Shown here piece by piece: positions 24,373 to 32,782 of a DNA stretch of 58,891 nucleotides. The DNA is from an uncultured Bacteroidales bacterium (lineage in GTDB: Bacteria; Bacteroidota; Bacteroidia; Bacteroidales; FEN-979). Location: positions 1 through 58,891 of the forward strand of contig CAJBYO010000045.1 of assembly GCA_903959905.1 (NCBI GenBank), read 5' to 3'. The position numbers and the translations under genes were made by a program. The stretch's first letter is position 1. The number at the start of each line of letters is the position of its first letter. The notes under the pieces were generated by a model that saw nothing but the letters and a program-made list of their open reading frames with translations, was not told the DNA's origin and did not search any database.

Positions 24373-25266
24373 TCAAAGTTGTATCCAGTGTTCAGGTATG
24401 AGGCCTTCAAATCCCCAGGCACTGATACCATCATTTTTTAGTGCTGGCGCTATGACAATTTTATCCTTCCTTGTTGACAGCCATGCACCCCACCAGCTAA
24501 AGGTGCTGTTGGCGATAATAAAATAGCGGAAATGGGTCTGAAGCCACAAATCATAAATGGCAGTTCCGGTTGAATTGATGTCTACTATCGTAAAGGCGTC
24601 GGCCGGCAAATCAGAAAGGTATGTTTTCACCTGATCCGGCCGGTCTGAAAAAACAAAATAGTGTGGCAATTCCACATGGGCTGACATATAGCTGACAGCC
24701 GACTTGTAATAAGACGACAAAGCCTCGTTTAAAGCACTTTTTGTACCCGGCTCAATGAACCACCGGATATGGATCATTACTGCATTGCAATTTTGAATTT
24801 TCAACAGCATATCAAGGTTGGCCGCTGAGGGTTTTAGCCCTGAAAACTTCAGGTCATTCCTGATAATCTCTTCATTTTCAATGAAATATTTTTCGCTTTG
24901 CCAGTAACCGTCAAAATATACGGGATCCGACTTCGGATCCCTGAGAAACAAGGGAGAAAAGGCAAGCTCTTTTTCCCTGATGAACGCCCCGTGGATATTT
25001 AACCTTAGGTCTGTCAGGATCCCGGCGATTTTCCTTCTGTATTTTCCCAAGGGTTCCATCCTCTCGGAAGGCTTTGCCCGCAATGCTTCTATGCAGAAAT
25101 GGTGCAGGCAGTTTTTTCTTTGATATATTTTATCATACCGGAAGCCTGAATCCAGATCAAGAATGAGGTCGTAATTGTATTTCAAAGCGATATTCCTGCC
25201 CAATGAATAACAGAACAGCTGATTTCCCAGGCCTCCTTTGATGACGACTATCAGTTTCTTATTCAT
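24373..25266 (-). CDS. alpha-1,2-fucosyltransferase-like (GT11)
   Basis: 297 residues. GT11 landmarks: IVVIKGGLGNQLFCYSLGR (about 6-24), HIRWFIEPG in the place of the HxRxxDY motif (about 171-179), YFVFSDRPDQVK (about 204-215) and NSTFSWWGAWLS (about 255-266). The donor would be GDP-L-fucose, which gmd and fcl of the same operon supply. The HxRxxD motif is not canonical (no Asp after the Arg pair), so exact specificity is uncertain. It overlaps the upstream wzy-like gene by 8 bp. Confidence 0.85.
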   Translation of the reverse strand: MNKKLIVVIKGGLGNQLFCYSLGRNIALKYNYDLILDLDSGFRYDKIYQRKNCLHHFCIEALRAKPSERMEPLGKYRRKIAGILTDLRLNIHGAFIREKELAFSPLFLRDPKSDPVYFDGYWQSEKYFIENEEIIRNDLKFSGLKPSAANLDMLLKIQNCNAVMIHIRWFIEPGTKSALNEALSSYYKSAVSYMSAHVELPHYFVFSDRPDQVKTYLSDLPADAFTIVDINSTGTAIYDLWLQTHFRYFIIANSTFSWWGAWLSTRKDKIVIAPALKNDGISAWGFEGLIPEHWIQL

Positions 25267-26470
25267 GTTCCCCGTTTTGGATCAGCCATCTGTTTCGGCC
25301 CACGATGCCACCGGCAATAATAAAATGCAACGGCAGGAAGGGGTTGCTAAGGAAAAAGAGGCTTGTCAGCATTCCCAGGAAGGCACCCATTAAAGTAACC
25401 AGGGTGAAATCATTTGATTTTAGATTGAAATTCCTGAAAACATGGGTCAATATAATAATCATGATCACCAAACCCATAAACCCATACTCCACAAAGATGT
25501 CCAAAAAGGAGTTATGCGGAACCACACCGTAATGGGAGTTGAGTTTTTCAAGAATGGCTCCGGGGCCAATCCCTGCAGGGTTATCAAGTGCTGTTGTTAA
25601 CCAAGATACCCATATGTAGGACCTGTTGTCGCTGTGAAGCCGCAAAGTTTGTTCGTTGATGATGTTCTGGTCAAGTACACTGCTGATCAGCTTATCAATA
25701 AACATATCAGCAATGATGGCGGTGGTGATTGTGAAAACCGCCAGCAGGATAAACCGTGACAACTTGTTGGTTGACCTGTGAAAACTGTTGTATTGGGTAA
25801 AGAGAAAAATCAGGATGATAGAGATAATACCTGTGCGTGAAAGCCCCAGGATGATTGATATGATCCCGACAAGGGCCACTGTCATGAAAAAGATGCGGTA
25901 TTGTATCTGAATGTTTTTCCGGAAAGCCTGGTACAATATACCGGAGAATAACGGGGCCGACCAGTATCCGGTATAGTTTTCCCCACGCATGCCAGCAATT
26001 CGACCTGATGCTTCATCCAGTCCGATCACATTACTGGAGGTTTGGAAGTTAATACCGTAATAGAACAGGAGGAATCCTAAAAACGTATTGATGGCCGCAA
26101 TGACAATGAGGAATTTAACAAAGATCACTGCCTGGTTCCCACCATATTCAAAGATCCATTTGACGATAAAGTATAGCGAAAAGGCAACCAGCAGTTTATA
26201 AACCCCCTGGAAAAACGAATTGCTCATGGTAATATCCGGCGTTAACAACAGGGGGATACTGAATGTTGCGATAATGACTCCTGTGGTTAAAAATAAGTTC
26301 TTAAAAAAGTTAAAAGTTGAATCAGTCAAAACGAATGAAACCACCAATATCAATCCCATGATTGTTCCCAGGTATTCTGCATACACCCATTTTTCAAAAA
26401 ATGGCCTGAAATACAACAGGAAGGAATAGAGCGCAAGCAGAATCAGGAAGAAGCCTACTTTAGTTTTCAT
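25259..26470 (-). CDS. O-antigen polymerase/ligase-like membrane protein (Wzy/WaaL family)
   Basis: 403 residues with about ten to eleven membrane helices and a large periplasmic loop. The signature of O-antigen ligase/polymerase proteins, PHNSFLDIFVEYGFMGLV (about 318-335), is clear, preceded by RSYIWVSWLTTALDNPAGIG (about 283-302). In an operon with wzx and an initiating transferase it most likely polymerises the repeat units (Wzy). It overlaps both neighbours (8 and 11 bp). Confidence 0.85.
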   Translation of the reverse strand: MKTKVGFFLILLALYSFLLYFRPFFEKWVYAEYLGTIMGLILVVSFVLTDSTFNFFKNLFLTTGVIIATFSIPLLLTPDITMSNSFFQGVYKLLVAFSLYFIVKWIFEYGGNQAVIFVKFLIVIAAINTFLGFLLFYYGINFQTSSNVIGLDEASGRIAGMRGENYTGYWSAPLFSGILYQAFRKNIQIQYRIFFMTVALVGIISIILGLSRTGIISIILIFLFTQYNSFHRSTNKLSRFILLAVFTITTAIIADMFIDKLISSVLDQNIINEQTLRLHSDNRSYIWVSWLTTALDNPAGIGPGAILEKLNSHYGVVPHNSFLDIFVEYGFMGLVIMIIILTHVFRNFNLKSNDFTLVTLMGAFLGMLTSLFFLSNPFLPLHFIIAGGIVGRNRWLIQNGEHE

Positions 26471-27653
26471 GAAATAATTCTCTTAATAAGGCAACATGGC
26501 GCCGGGCAAAAAGTGCCTTGCCGGCCAGCGGGTTAAGTTGCTGCAGTTTTTCTGCAGTTGAAGTGTGGTTACCTGTAACGGTTTTTTGTTTACCTGCTGA
26601 TTTTATTTGTTCAACAATCGCATTTTTATCGGACAGTGCCACCCCGCCTTTCATTTCCCTGATACATCCCGTATCAGTAGCGATATAGCTGAGATTCGTA
26701 TACAATGCATCAAGTAATACCAGTGGCTGAACTTCCGACCTGGAGGTAAGCAGAAATAAATCCGAAACGAGGTACCACGCAAAAATCTCCTCCCTGGAAA
26801 GGGCTTCAAGGAAGATTACACGGCCGGGATATTTATTGGTGCCCTTCATCTTTTCATAGTTTTTCATCAGGTTGTCGGAGGTTCTGTTGAACCCCGACCC
26901 GATGAAAATCATAACCGAGTTATCAATGCCAGCCTCCATAAAGCACGCGAGGGTCAGCTGCTGGTTTTTTATGGGCTCAAAGTTGGAAACGTTGAGAACA
27001 ATAAAACTGTTGTTTTCTATGATCTCTTTTCTCAGACGGGCAAAATGAGTCGCTACAACGTCGCGGTTAATGAGTGTCTCAAACGACGTGCTGTTCGGGA
27101 TGACTGAACAGCACTTCAATCCTGTTTTGTATGCCAGTTTTCTGTCATACATCCTGTCGTTGTCTATCCTGTCTGAAAGGAACACAACATGGTCAAACAA
27201 CTGCATTGCTTTATCCATCCGGTTGAAATAGGGTTGCCATTTTAACCAGTTGTATAAGGACCGTGGATTCAGGATGTTCAGCGAATGGTTTGAAACCCCA
27301 TGGCTGACAAGGACTTTGCAGCATTTCAGTTTGTCCAGGACGGGTAATGCCAGGTCGGCTGGCCATGAGTGCCAGCAAATAAAGTAAATAATGTCAAATG
27401 CTGATTCTTCAAGGTACCTGACATAATTCGCAGTTTCTCCGGTAAAGGGATTACCAGCCACTCCGCTGCCGGCGATGTCAAACTCCACAATTTTATATTT
27501 GTCCGTTTTTTCGGGCCGCCCGCGTTTTGAGGTGATGATGGTAATGTCGTTATGGTCCTCATACAAACTCTCAAAAAGATTATACGTTGCAAGAGCAACA
27601 CCGTTGTAATCAGGAATGAACGTAAATGTTGCGATCGCTACTGATTTATTCAT
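26460..27653 (-). CDS. glycosyltransferase family 4
   Basis: 397 residues, from the ATG at 27651-27653, whose ATGA overlaps the wzx stop codon. An in-frame extension up to 27944 exists but would run through wzx and encodes no recognisable domain. GT-B features: FTFIPDYNGVALATYNLFES (about 10-29), VLVSHGVSNHS, VLNVSNFEPIKNQQLTLACF (about 215-234), SREEIFAWYLVSDLFLLTSR and EVQPLVLLDALY. The acceptor is unknown. It overlaps the wzy-like gene by 11 bp. Confidence 0.86.
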   Translation of the reverse strand: MNKSVAIATFTFIPDYNGVALATYNLFESLYEDHNDITIITSKRGRPEKTDKYKIVEFDIAGSGVAGNPFTGETANYVRYLEESAFDIIYFICWHSWPADLALPVLDKLKCCKVLVSHGVSNHSLNILNPRSLYNWLKWQPYFNRMDKAMQLFDHVVFLSDRIDNDRMYDRKLAYKTGLKCCSVIPNSTSFETLINRDVVATHFARLRKEIIENNSFIVLNVSNFEPIKNQQLTLACFMEAGIDNSVMIFIGSGFNRTSDNLMKNYEKMKGTNKYPGRVIFLEALSREEIFAWYLVSDLFLLTSRSEVQPLVLLDALYTNLSYIATDTGCIREMKGGVALSDKNAIVEQIKSAGKQKTVTGNHTSTAEKLQQLNPLAGKALFARRHVALLRELFHEN

Positions 27654-28969
27654 TTGGGAGCAGCAATAATGTTTCTGACAATGAGTGCATAAGGCAGCAA
27701 TCCAAAGAAGAGCAGCGTGATACACATGGATATGGTGAGCGAATAAATACCAAGCATGTTTTTTAACAGGAGCGCGATTCCCACCTGGGATACCAGTACA
27801 ACAGTGAGGATATAAACCTGGAATCTCACACGACTGATGCTGTTCAGGAACGTACTCAGCCAGTAAACATTCACCTGCAGGAAAAGATAGACCAGCAGTG
27901 TGGTTATCAGGGGGTAGGAGAGGATGACCTTTCCCTTGGTCCATATCAGTACCAGTTTATCCGCAAAGGGAAGCAACAGGATGGAATATGCAATAATGAT
28001 CAGGCTGCACAGGGTCATCATCCGTTTCAGCACCTCCACTATTTTTCCCTTTTCACCCTTGATCCAGTATTCAGTAAACTGGGGCCAGAACACCGGGTAG
28101 ATGGCTACAAAAAAGGAGAGCGGTATGCTGACCAGCCTGAATGTGATTGAAAAATCGGTGATGTTCTCCATTGAAAAGTACTTTGCAATGAACACATTCG
28201 GCATGGTGCTCAGAGAAATATCAAGGATGGTCAGCAAAAGGAAAGTCAGTGTGGTGGGCAGGATTTTTATGATGTCAGAATTCTCAACCCGGTTTTCATT
28301 TTTGAATAGCGGCCGACTGTCTGAATCAAGTTTCAGAAACAGGTATATTTTTGCCAGGACAGGACCCGATGAGTATGCCAGGACAATTGCCGGCAGGCCC
28401 AATTTTAAAGTGATCGTTATGATAAACAATACAAACCCGATGATAGAGCAGATACTGCCGGCAAGGTAATACTCTTTGAAATTGCGCCTGGCAATGTAAA
28501 TATTGGAAGCGACTGAAAAAAGTATGTTTATAACAGGTGTAAGGTAGCAAATTCCGAGCACCAGGTTTACTGTCCTTCCCGGGATTTGTTCCTGGATGTT
28601 CAGGATATGGTTCCAGTCAAGGAAAGAAAGCGGGATTAACAGTAAAATGGCAAATATGGAAATATATAAACTGATGGTGAAGTTGATCCGGATGTACTTT
28701 TTATACTTTGCTGTCTCTCCTGACGCAATTGATTCCGTGATTTTGTTCCTCAGGGTGGGTGAAAAACCTGAATCCAGTAAATTCACAATCGTCACTACCG
28801 ACATGGCCAGCATCCAGAACCCGTATTCATTTTTGGTAAGGTAGCCAAGCGAAATGGGCACAGAGATCAGCCCGATCGCAAGGGTGATCGTCCGGTTCAG
28901 TATTGAAACTGCCGAGCCGGAGTGATAAACCAGGTGTAGTGTTTTGCTTAACTGCTTCGCAATGTTCAA
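27650..28969 (-). CDS. wzx: polysaccharide flippase, Wzx-like (MOP superfamily)
   Basis: 439 residues with about twelve predicted membrane helices, the standard layout of Wzx/RfbX flippases that move undecaprenyl-linked repeat units across the inner membrane. The N-terminal region (SVPISLGYLTKNEYGFWMLA, about 36-55) is typical of the family. It lies next to fcl and before the GT genes, as in many Bacteroidota capsule loci. Confidence 0.88.
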   Translation of the reverse strand: MNIAKQLSKTLHLVYHSGSAVSILNRTITLAIGLISVPISLGYLTKNEYGFWMLAMSVVTIVNLLDSGFSPTLRNKITESIASGETAKYKKYIRINFTISLYISIFAILLLIPLSFLDWNHILNIQEQIPGRTVNLVLGICYLTPVINILFSVASNIYIARRNFKEYYLAGSICSIIGFVLFIITITLKLGLPAIVLAYSSGPVLAKIYLFLKLDSDSRPLFKNENRVENSDIIKILPTTLTFLLLTILDISLSTMPNVFIAKYFSMENITDFSITFRLVSIPLSFFVAIYPVFWPQFTEYWIKGEKGKIVEVLKRMMTLCSLIIIAYSILLLPFADKLVLIWTKGKVILSYPLITTLLVYLFLQVNVYWLSTFLNSISRVRFQVYILTVVLVSQVGIALLLKNMLGIYSLTISMCITLLFFGLLPYALIVRNIIAAPK

Positions 28970-29015
28970 TGTTGAACTTTTCTTTTGGTGTGTTTGACAG
29001 CAATCATTTCACTCG

Positions 29016-30233
29016 TCAGAAACTGTTGATGTCACCCGTATAGTTTAGATAAACCGACCGGATGCCCTGCTCAAGTGTTAACGGGTCAGGGCCGCATAAG
29101 GCACGCAGTTTACTCACATCCAGCAGTTTTTTATACGTACCGTCGGGTTTGGTGTCATCCCAGCATAATCCCCCGTCGAAACCGACAATGGATTTAATCA
29201 GCGATGCGATCTCTGCAATCGTTTGGTCTTCACCGGTGCCGATGTTGATGAACGAGGTGACAGGTGACACGTGACTGGTGACAAGGTCGGACATGTTGAC
29301 TTTTTCAAGAACCGCGATGCAGGCGGCGGCCATGTCGTCAACGTGCATGAATTCGCGGTAGACCTGGCCTGTGCCCCAGAGGGTGAGGGTGACGGGTGAC
29401 GTTTCACGCGTGACTGGTGACACGTGACGCGTGACAGGTGACGGGTGACGCGTGACGGGTGACGGGTGACGGGTGACGGGTGACGCGTGACGGGTGACGG
29501 GTGACGGGTGACGGGTGATGGAGGAATCTATGGTGATTCCGTATTTGTTGAGGATTGTCAGGATGTCGTTTTCAGGGGTTTTTCCGTTGACGGTTTCAAT
29601 CGGACGTTTGTCAAGGTCGTTGCGGATTCCCTGCCAGTTGCCTGTTTCCAGGCAGTGCGCCAGGTGCATCTTCCGGATGATGGCCGGGAGAACATGCGAG
29701 GTTTCCAGGTTGTAATTGTCGTTGGGGCCATAAAGGTTGGTCGGCATCACCGAGATGAAGTTGCATCCGTACTGGCGGTAATAGCTTTCACACATCTTGA
29801 TGCCGGCGATCTTGGCGATGGCATAAGGTTCGTTGGTCTGCTCAAGTTCGCCTGTGAGCAGGTATTCTTCCCTGAGCGGTTGCGGGGCGTTTTTAGGATA
29901 GATGCATGAACTTCCGAGGAACAACAACTTTTTGACACCATGGATGTAAGCCTGGTGAATGATGTTGGCCTCCATCATCAGGTTTTCATAGATGAATTGG
30001 GCACGGTATACGTTATTGGCCATGATCCCGCCGACTTTTGCGGCAGCAAGGACAACATATTCCGGCTTTTCGGCCTTGAAATAATCAGCGACTGCCTGCT
30101 GACTGGTCAGGTCCAGTTCTGAAAGGGTGCGTCCGGTAACCTTTGTGTAGCCTTCCTGTCGAAGCTTGCGGGTGATGGCTGATCCAACCATGCCTGTATG
30201 GCCGGCGATGTATATTTTTGAGTGTTTATCCAT
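29016..30233 (-). CDS. fcl: GDP-L-fucose synthase with repeat insertions
   Basis: 405 residues against about 310-360 in the family. SDR: GHTGMVGSAI (11-20), catalytic YAIAK (137-141), GSSCIYPKNAPQPL (107-120), VMPTNLYGP (162-170). It makes GDP-L-fucose from the Gmd product by epimerisation and reduction. Residues 239-282 are a TRHPSPV-like peptide encoded by 19 heptamers (29389-29521), placed between the conserved core and the GTGQVYREFMHVDD motif. A second short tract (about 317-326, VTSHVSPVTS) follows. Reading frame and all catalytic parts are kept, so the enzyme may still work with a floppy loop. The start overlaps the gmd stop (TAATG). Confidence 0.92.
   Translation of the reverse strand: MDKHSKIYIAGHTGMVGSAITRKLRQEGYTKVTGRTLSELDLTSQQAVADYFKAEKPEYVVLAAAKVGGIMANNVYRAQFIYENLMMEANIIHQAYIHGVKKLLFLGSSCIYPKNAPQPLREEYLLTGELEQTNEPYAIAKIAGIKMCESYYRQYGCNFISVMPTNLYGPNDNYNLETSHVLPAIIRKMHLAHCLETGNWQGIRNDLDKRPIETVNGKTPENDILTILNKYGITIDSSITRHPSPVTRHASPVTRHPSPVTRHPSPVTRHVSPVTRETSPVTLTLWGTGQVYREFMHVDDMAAACIAVLEKVNMSDLVTSHVSPVTSFINIGTGEDQTIAEIASLIKSIVGFDGGLCWDDTKPDGTYKKLLDVSKLRALCGPDPLTLEQGIRSVYLNYTGDINSF
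29257..29284. repeat. second in-gene heptamer tract in fcl, 4 units
   Basis: GTGACAG, GTGACAC, GTGACTG, GTGACAA in phase on the plus strand (GTCAC on the coding strand). In frame, encoding VTSHVSPVT just before the conserved FINIGTG motif of fcl. Confidence 0.7.
29389..29521. repeat. in-gene heptamer array in fcl, 19 units
   Basis: 133 bp, 19 heptamers in phase on the plus strand, mainly GTGACGG and GTGACGC, with decayed units near the low-coordinate end (GTGACGT, TTCACGC, GTGACTG, GTGACAC). The fcl coding strand reads the GTCAC complement, which has no TGA; three heptamers make a seven-residue peptide period. Confidence 0.9.
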
Positions 30234-31354
30234 TATTCAAAATAGTTAGGCGTGTTGAACCCGTTTTCCCTGAGGAATTTCTCCTTCTGCATCAGCCTGA
30301 AATCTGCGGCAACCATCTCCCTGATCAGGGTGTCGAGGTCATACCGCGGAACCCAGTTCAGCACAGTCCTTGCTTTTGTTGCATCACCCACCAGCAAGTC
30401 CACCTCTGTAGGTCTGAAATACCTGGGATCAATACATACGACCTCTTTCCCTTCAAGGTGTTTGAACCTGTCATCTGAACATGCAGCAACGATGCCTTTT
30501 TCATTGCTTCCCTCCCCTGTAAATTCAATGGTGATCCCAAGTTCAAGGAAAGCCTTTCTGATGAATTCCCTCACCGGTGTGGTGATTCCGGTTGCAATGA
30601 CATAATCGTCGGGGGTGTCGTGCTGCAATATCAGCCACATGGCCCTCACGAAATCCTTGGCATGTCCCCAGTCGCGCTGCGACGACAGGTTTCCCATAAA
30701 CAGCTTGTCCTGCAGGCCAAGTGCGATCCGTGCCACTGCACGGGTAATTTTCCTGGTAACAAAGGTTTCACCCCGCACAGGCGATTCATGGTTGAAAAGA
30801 ATTCCGTTGCAGGCAAAGATGTTGTATGCTTCGCGGTAGTTTACCGTGATCCAGTATGCATACAGTTTGGCCACCCCGTAAGGACTTCTCGGGTAGAAAG
30901 GCGTTTTCTCCGTTTGCGGGATTTCCTGAACCTTCCCGAACAACTCGGAAGTTGAAGCCTGGTAGATGCGTGTTTTTTCGGTCAGCCCGAGCAGCCTGAT
31001 TGCTTCAAGGATTCTTAAAGTACCTGTACCGTCTGCATTCGCTGTATACTCAGGGGTGTCAAAGCTTACCATAACATGACTCATGGCGGCCAGGTTGTAA
31101 ATTTCGTCGGGTTGCGTTTCCTGGATGACCCTTGTAACATTCATTGAATCAGTCAGGTCGCCATAATGGAGAAAAAAGTTCTGGTTTTGCGTATGCGGAT
31201 CCTGGTAAAGATGGTCGATCCTTTCGGTGTTGAAGAGGGATGAACGTCGTTTCAATCCATGTACAATGTATCCTTTCTTTAACAGGAATTCTGCCAGGTA
31301 GGCACCGTCCTGCCCTGTAATGCCTGTGATGAGCGCTGTTTTTGGCGTAGTCAT
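30233..31354 (-). CDS. gmd: GDP-mannose 4,6-dehydratase
   Basis: 373 residues from the ATG at 31352-31354, which overlaps the stop of the upstream gene (ATGA). An alternative start would add 13 residues. NADP-dependent [17 protein letters not shown] (about 10-23), catalytic [25 protein letters not shown], and [20 protein letters not shown], the tetramer/NADP signature of Gmd. It converts GDP-mannose to GDP-4-keto-6-deoxymannose, which Fcl turns into GDP-L-fucose for the GT11 enzyme of the same operon. Confidence 0.96.
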   Translation of the reverse strand: MTTPKTALITGITGQDGAYLAEFLLKKGYIVHGLKRRSSLFNTERIDHLYQDPHTQNQNFFLHYGDLTDSMNVTRVIQETQPDEIYNLAAMSHVMVSFDTPEYTANADGTGTLRILEAIRLLGLTEKTRIYQASTSELFGKVQEIPQTEKTPFYPRSPYGVAKLYAYWITVNYREAYNIFACNGILFNHESPVRGETFVTRKITRAVARIALGLQDKLFMGNLSSQRDWGHAKDFVRAMWLILQHDTPDDYVIATGITTPVREFIRKAFLELGITIEFTGEGSNEKGIVAACSDDRFKHLEGKEVVCIDPRYFRPTEVDLLVGDATKARTVLNWVPRYDLDTLIREMVAADFRLMQKEKFLRENGFNTPNYFE

Positions 31355-31890
31355 CGTATTGTTTGTTTTTTCCATATCAATAAAGCTTCGCAATTGTTTT
31401 TTGTAAATGCCTTTTCCTCCAATGTGGGATAAATGATGCAGATAATTTCCTGTTTAAGTAGTGTGGAGGCCTTATTTGCCAGTGATAACAGGTATTCGCG
31501 GTCGCTGGATTCCCCGAAAATGATCAGGTCAAGTGTCGGGTTTGATGAACCTTTTAACCCGAAGCCTTTCAGGTACGCCGATTCAATGTTTCCAAGGTTG
31601 CCGATGATTTTGTGAATAATGGTATCAATCCCGGTATGTTTTCGCAGAATGCTGTGGATGTCGCCGAACAGCGGATGTTCCCGGTTTGCAGCGAACATTT
31701 TTTTGTTTTTATCCTCCCAGCTGACCAGCAACCCGGCTGCTTCAAAGCGGTTCAGCTCAATCCTGATCGCATTGGTCGACTCACCGAATTCGTCCTCCAG
31801 TCCGCGGAGATACGAACTTGTTTCCGGATCAATAAAGAACCGTATCAGCAGTTTGAGCCTGGTCTTATTTGTAATTAAAGTGTCAAGCAA
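31351..31890 (-). CDS. winged-helix (ArsR-like) protein with nucleotidyltransferase-like C-terminus
   Basis: 179 residues. Residues 1-75 are a winged helix ([45 protein letters not shown]). Residues 95-179 look like the small nucleotidyltransferase fold in outline ([23 protein letters not shown]) without a complete catalytic motif. Proteins of this type often sit between upxY and the sugar genes in Bacteroidota capsule loci, and regulation of the locus is the usual guess. It is cotranscribed between upxY (107-bp gap) and gmd (4-bp overlap). Confidence 0.75.
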   Translation of the reverse strand: MLDTLITNKTRLKLLIRFFIDPETSSYLRGLEDEFGESTNAIRIELNRFEAAGLLVSWEDKNKKMFAANREHPLFGDIHSILRKHTGIDTIIHKIIGNLGNIESAYLKGFGLKGSSNPTLDLIIFGESSDREYLLSLANKASTLLKQEIICIIYPTLEEKAFTKNNCEALLIWKKQTIR

Positions 31891-31977
31891 AACCTGGTTA
31901 ATTTAATTTGTATTCCTTGAAAATCCTTGGATGGGGCATGGCTTCGCCCTTTCGGTCACAAAAACCATCCCCCAATT

Positions 31978-32017
31978 TTCGCTATTTCGCTACTTCGCTA
32001 CTTCACTACTTCCACCA
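31978..32017. repeat. octamer array over the upxY stop codon
   Basis: Octamers in phase: TTCGCTAT, TTCGCTAC, TTCGCTAC, TTCACTAC, then TTCCACCA. The upxY stop (CTA complement, 31998-32000) lies in the third unit, and the last codons of upxY are read from the array. The rest of the gap 31891-31977 holds a weak GGATGG/CCATCC hairpin and nothing else I can name. Confidence 0.65.
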
Positions 32018-32540
32018 TTGCCGGTGAAATTGACAACGTTAATACCTGCCCGAGGTGATCAATCCTAATGATGACCCGTTTTTTATTTGAAATTTTAACC
32101 AGTTCGCCCGTAATTCCTTTCAGCGGGCCTGAATTTACACTGACCCTTAACCCTGGCAGGAATGTGTCGGGCAGGCATTCCACCTCCAGGTCGGCCCCGG
32201 TTATGATTTTCAGCACATGTATCTGCCTGTCGGGAATGATGGCCGGTTTACCGGAGAACCAGATGTAGCGAACCGCTCCCGGTGTATTCAGCACCTCAAA
32301 GTACTCTTTTGCCCCGACCCTGACAAAGCAATATGAACGGATGACAGGTTCTTCAATGACTCTTTTCCGGTCGCTCCATTGCTTCATCACCTTCCGCAAC
32401 GGCACAAATGCTTCAATTCCTTTGGCGGCCAACAGTTGCATCAGGCGTTTTTCAAACCGGGAACGGGTATAAACCGCATACCAGCAATCGTTCTGGAGCT
32501 GGAGGTTTAATGCCTTATCACCCGGAAACTGATTTTCCAT
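31998..32540 (-). CDS. UpxY-family transcription antiterminator (NusG paralogue)
   Basis: 180 residues. NusG N-terminal domain: CWYAVYTRSRFEKRLMQLL (about 19-37), FVPLRKVMKQWSDRKRVIEEP (about 45-65), SYCFVRV (about 69-75). C-terminal KOW: GLRVSVNSGPLKGITGELV (about 129-147). UpxY proteins lead Bacteroides capsule operons and prevent early termination in their 5' leaders. It is the first gene of the minus-strand capsule operon (to 18071), and a -7 box lies at 32624-32631. The C-terminal residues come from an octamer array. Confidence 0.9.
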   Translation of the reverse strand: MENQFPGDKALNLQLQNDCWYAVYTRSRFEKRLMQLLAAKGIEAFVPLRKVMKQWSDRKRVIEEPVIRSYCFVRVGAKEYFEVLNTPGAVRYIWFSGKPAIIPDRQIHVLKIITGADLEVECLPDTFLPGLRVSVNSGPLKGITGELVKISNKKRVIIRIDHLGQVLTLSISPAMVEVVK

Positions 32541-32623
32541 ACACGTTGTTTCTCACCACCCGCGATTCAGCAGAAATGCTATCATTGCCTGCATTCCCGC
32601 AAGTTGATTACAGGATTGAGTAG

Positions 32624-32631
32624 CAAAGATA
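32624..32631 (-). promoter_or_regulatory. putative capsule operon promoter -7 box
   Basis: TATCTTTG on the minus strand, exact TAnnTTTG, 84 bp upstream of the upxY ATG. It leaves a leader of roughly 75 nt, the region where UpxY-type antitermination would act. A T-rich TTGTTTTTTT lies upstream. No invertible-promoter inverted repeats were seen on its flanks. Confidence 0.55.
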
Positions 32632-32723
32632 CTCATAATATTAAAAAAACAACAGGGGAGGGGTTTGCGGAGCAGGATCGGAGGCGTAAAACGGACAATC
32701 GGGCAGTTTGGGTCAAGTCTATT

Positions 32724-32755
32724 TTTGTTATTTAATATGATTAGCCTTATCTTTG
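32724..32755 (+). promoter_or_regulatory. promoter of the carboxyltransferase operon (-33 and -7)
   Basis: TTTG at 32724-32727 and TATCTTTG at 32748-32755, 20 bp apart, fit the Bacteroidota consensus. The ATG follows 27 bp later. The gap 32541-32782 holds this promoter and the divergent capsule promoter. Confidence 0.75.
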
Positions 32756-32782
32756 CACCCCTTCTAAGAAAACATTCTGAAA

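Noticed and set aside
27654..27944. N-terminal extension of the GT4 gene
   Set aside because: It would overlap wzx by almost 300 bp; the ATGA junction at 27650-27653 and the glycosyltransferase motif at the inner Met fit better.
32541..32782. invertible capsule promoter
   Set aside because: I saw no inverted repeats flanking the -7 box at 32624-32631, and no adjacent invertase.
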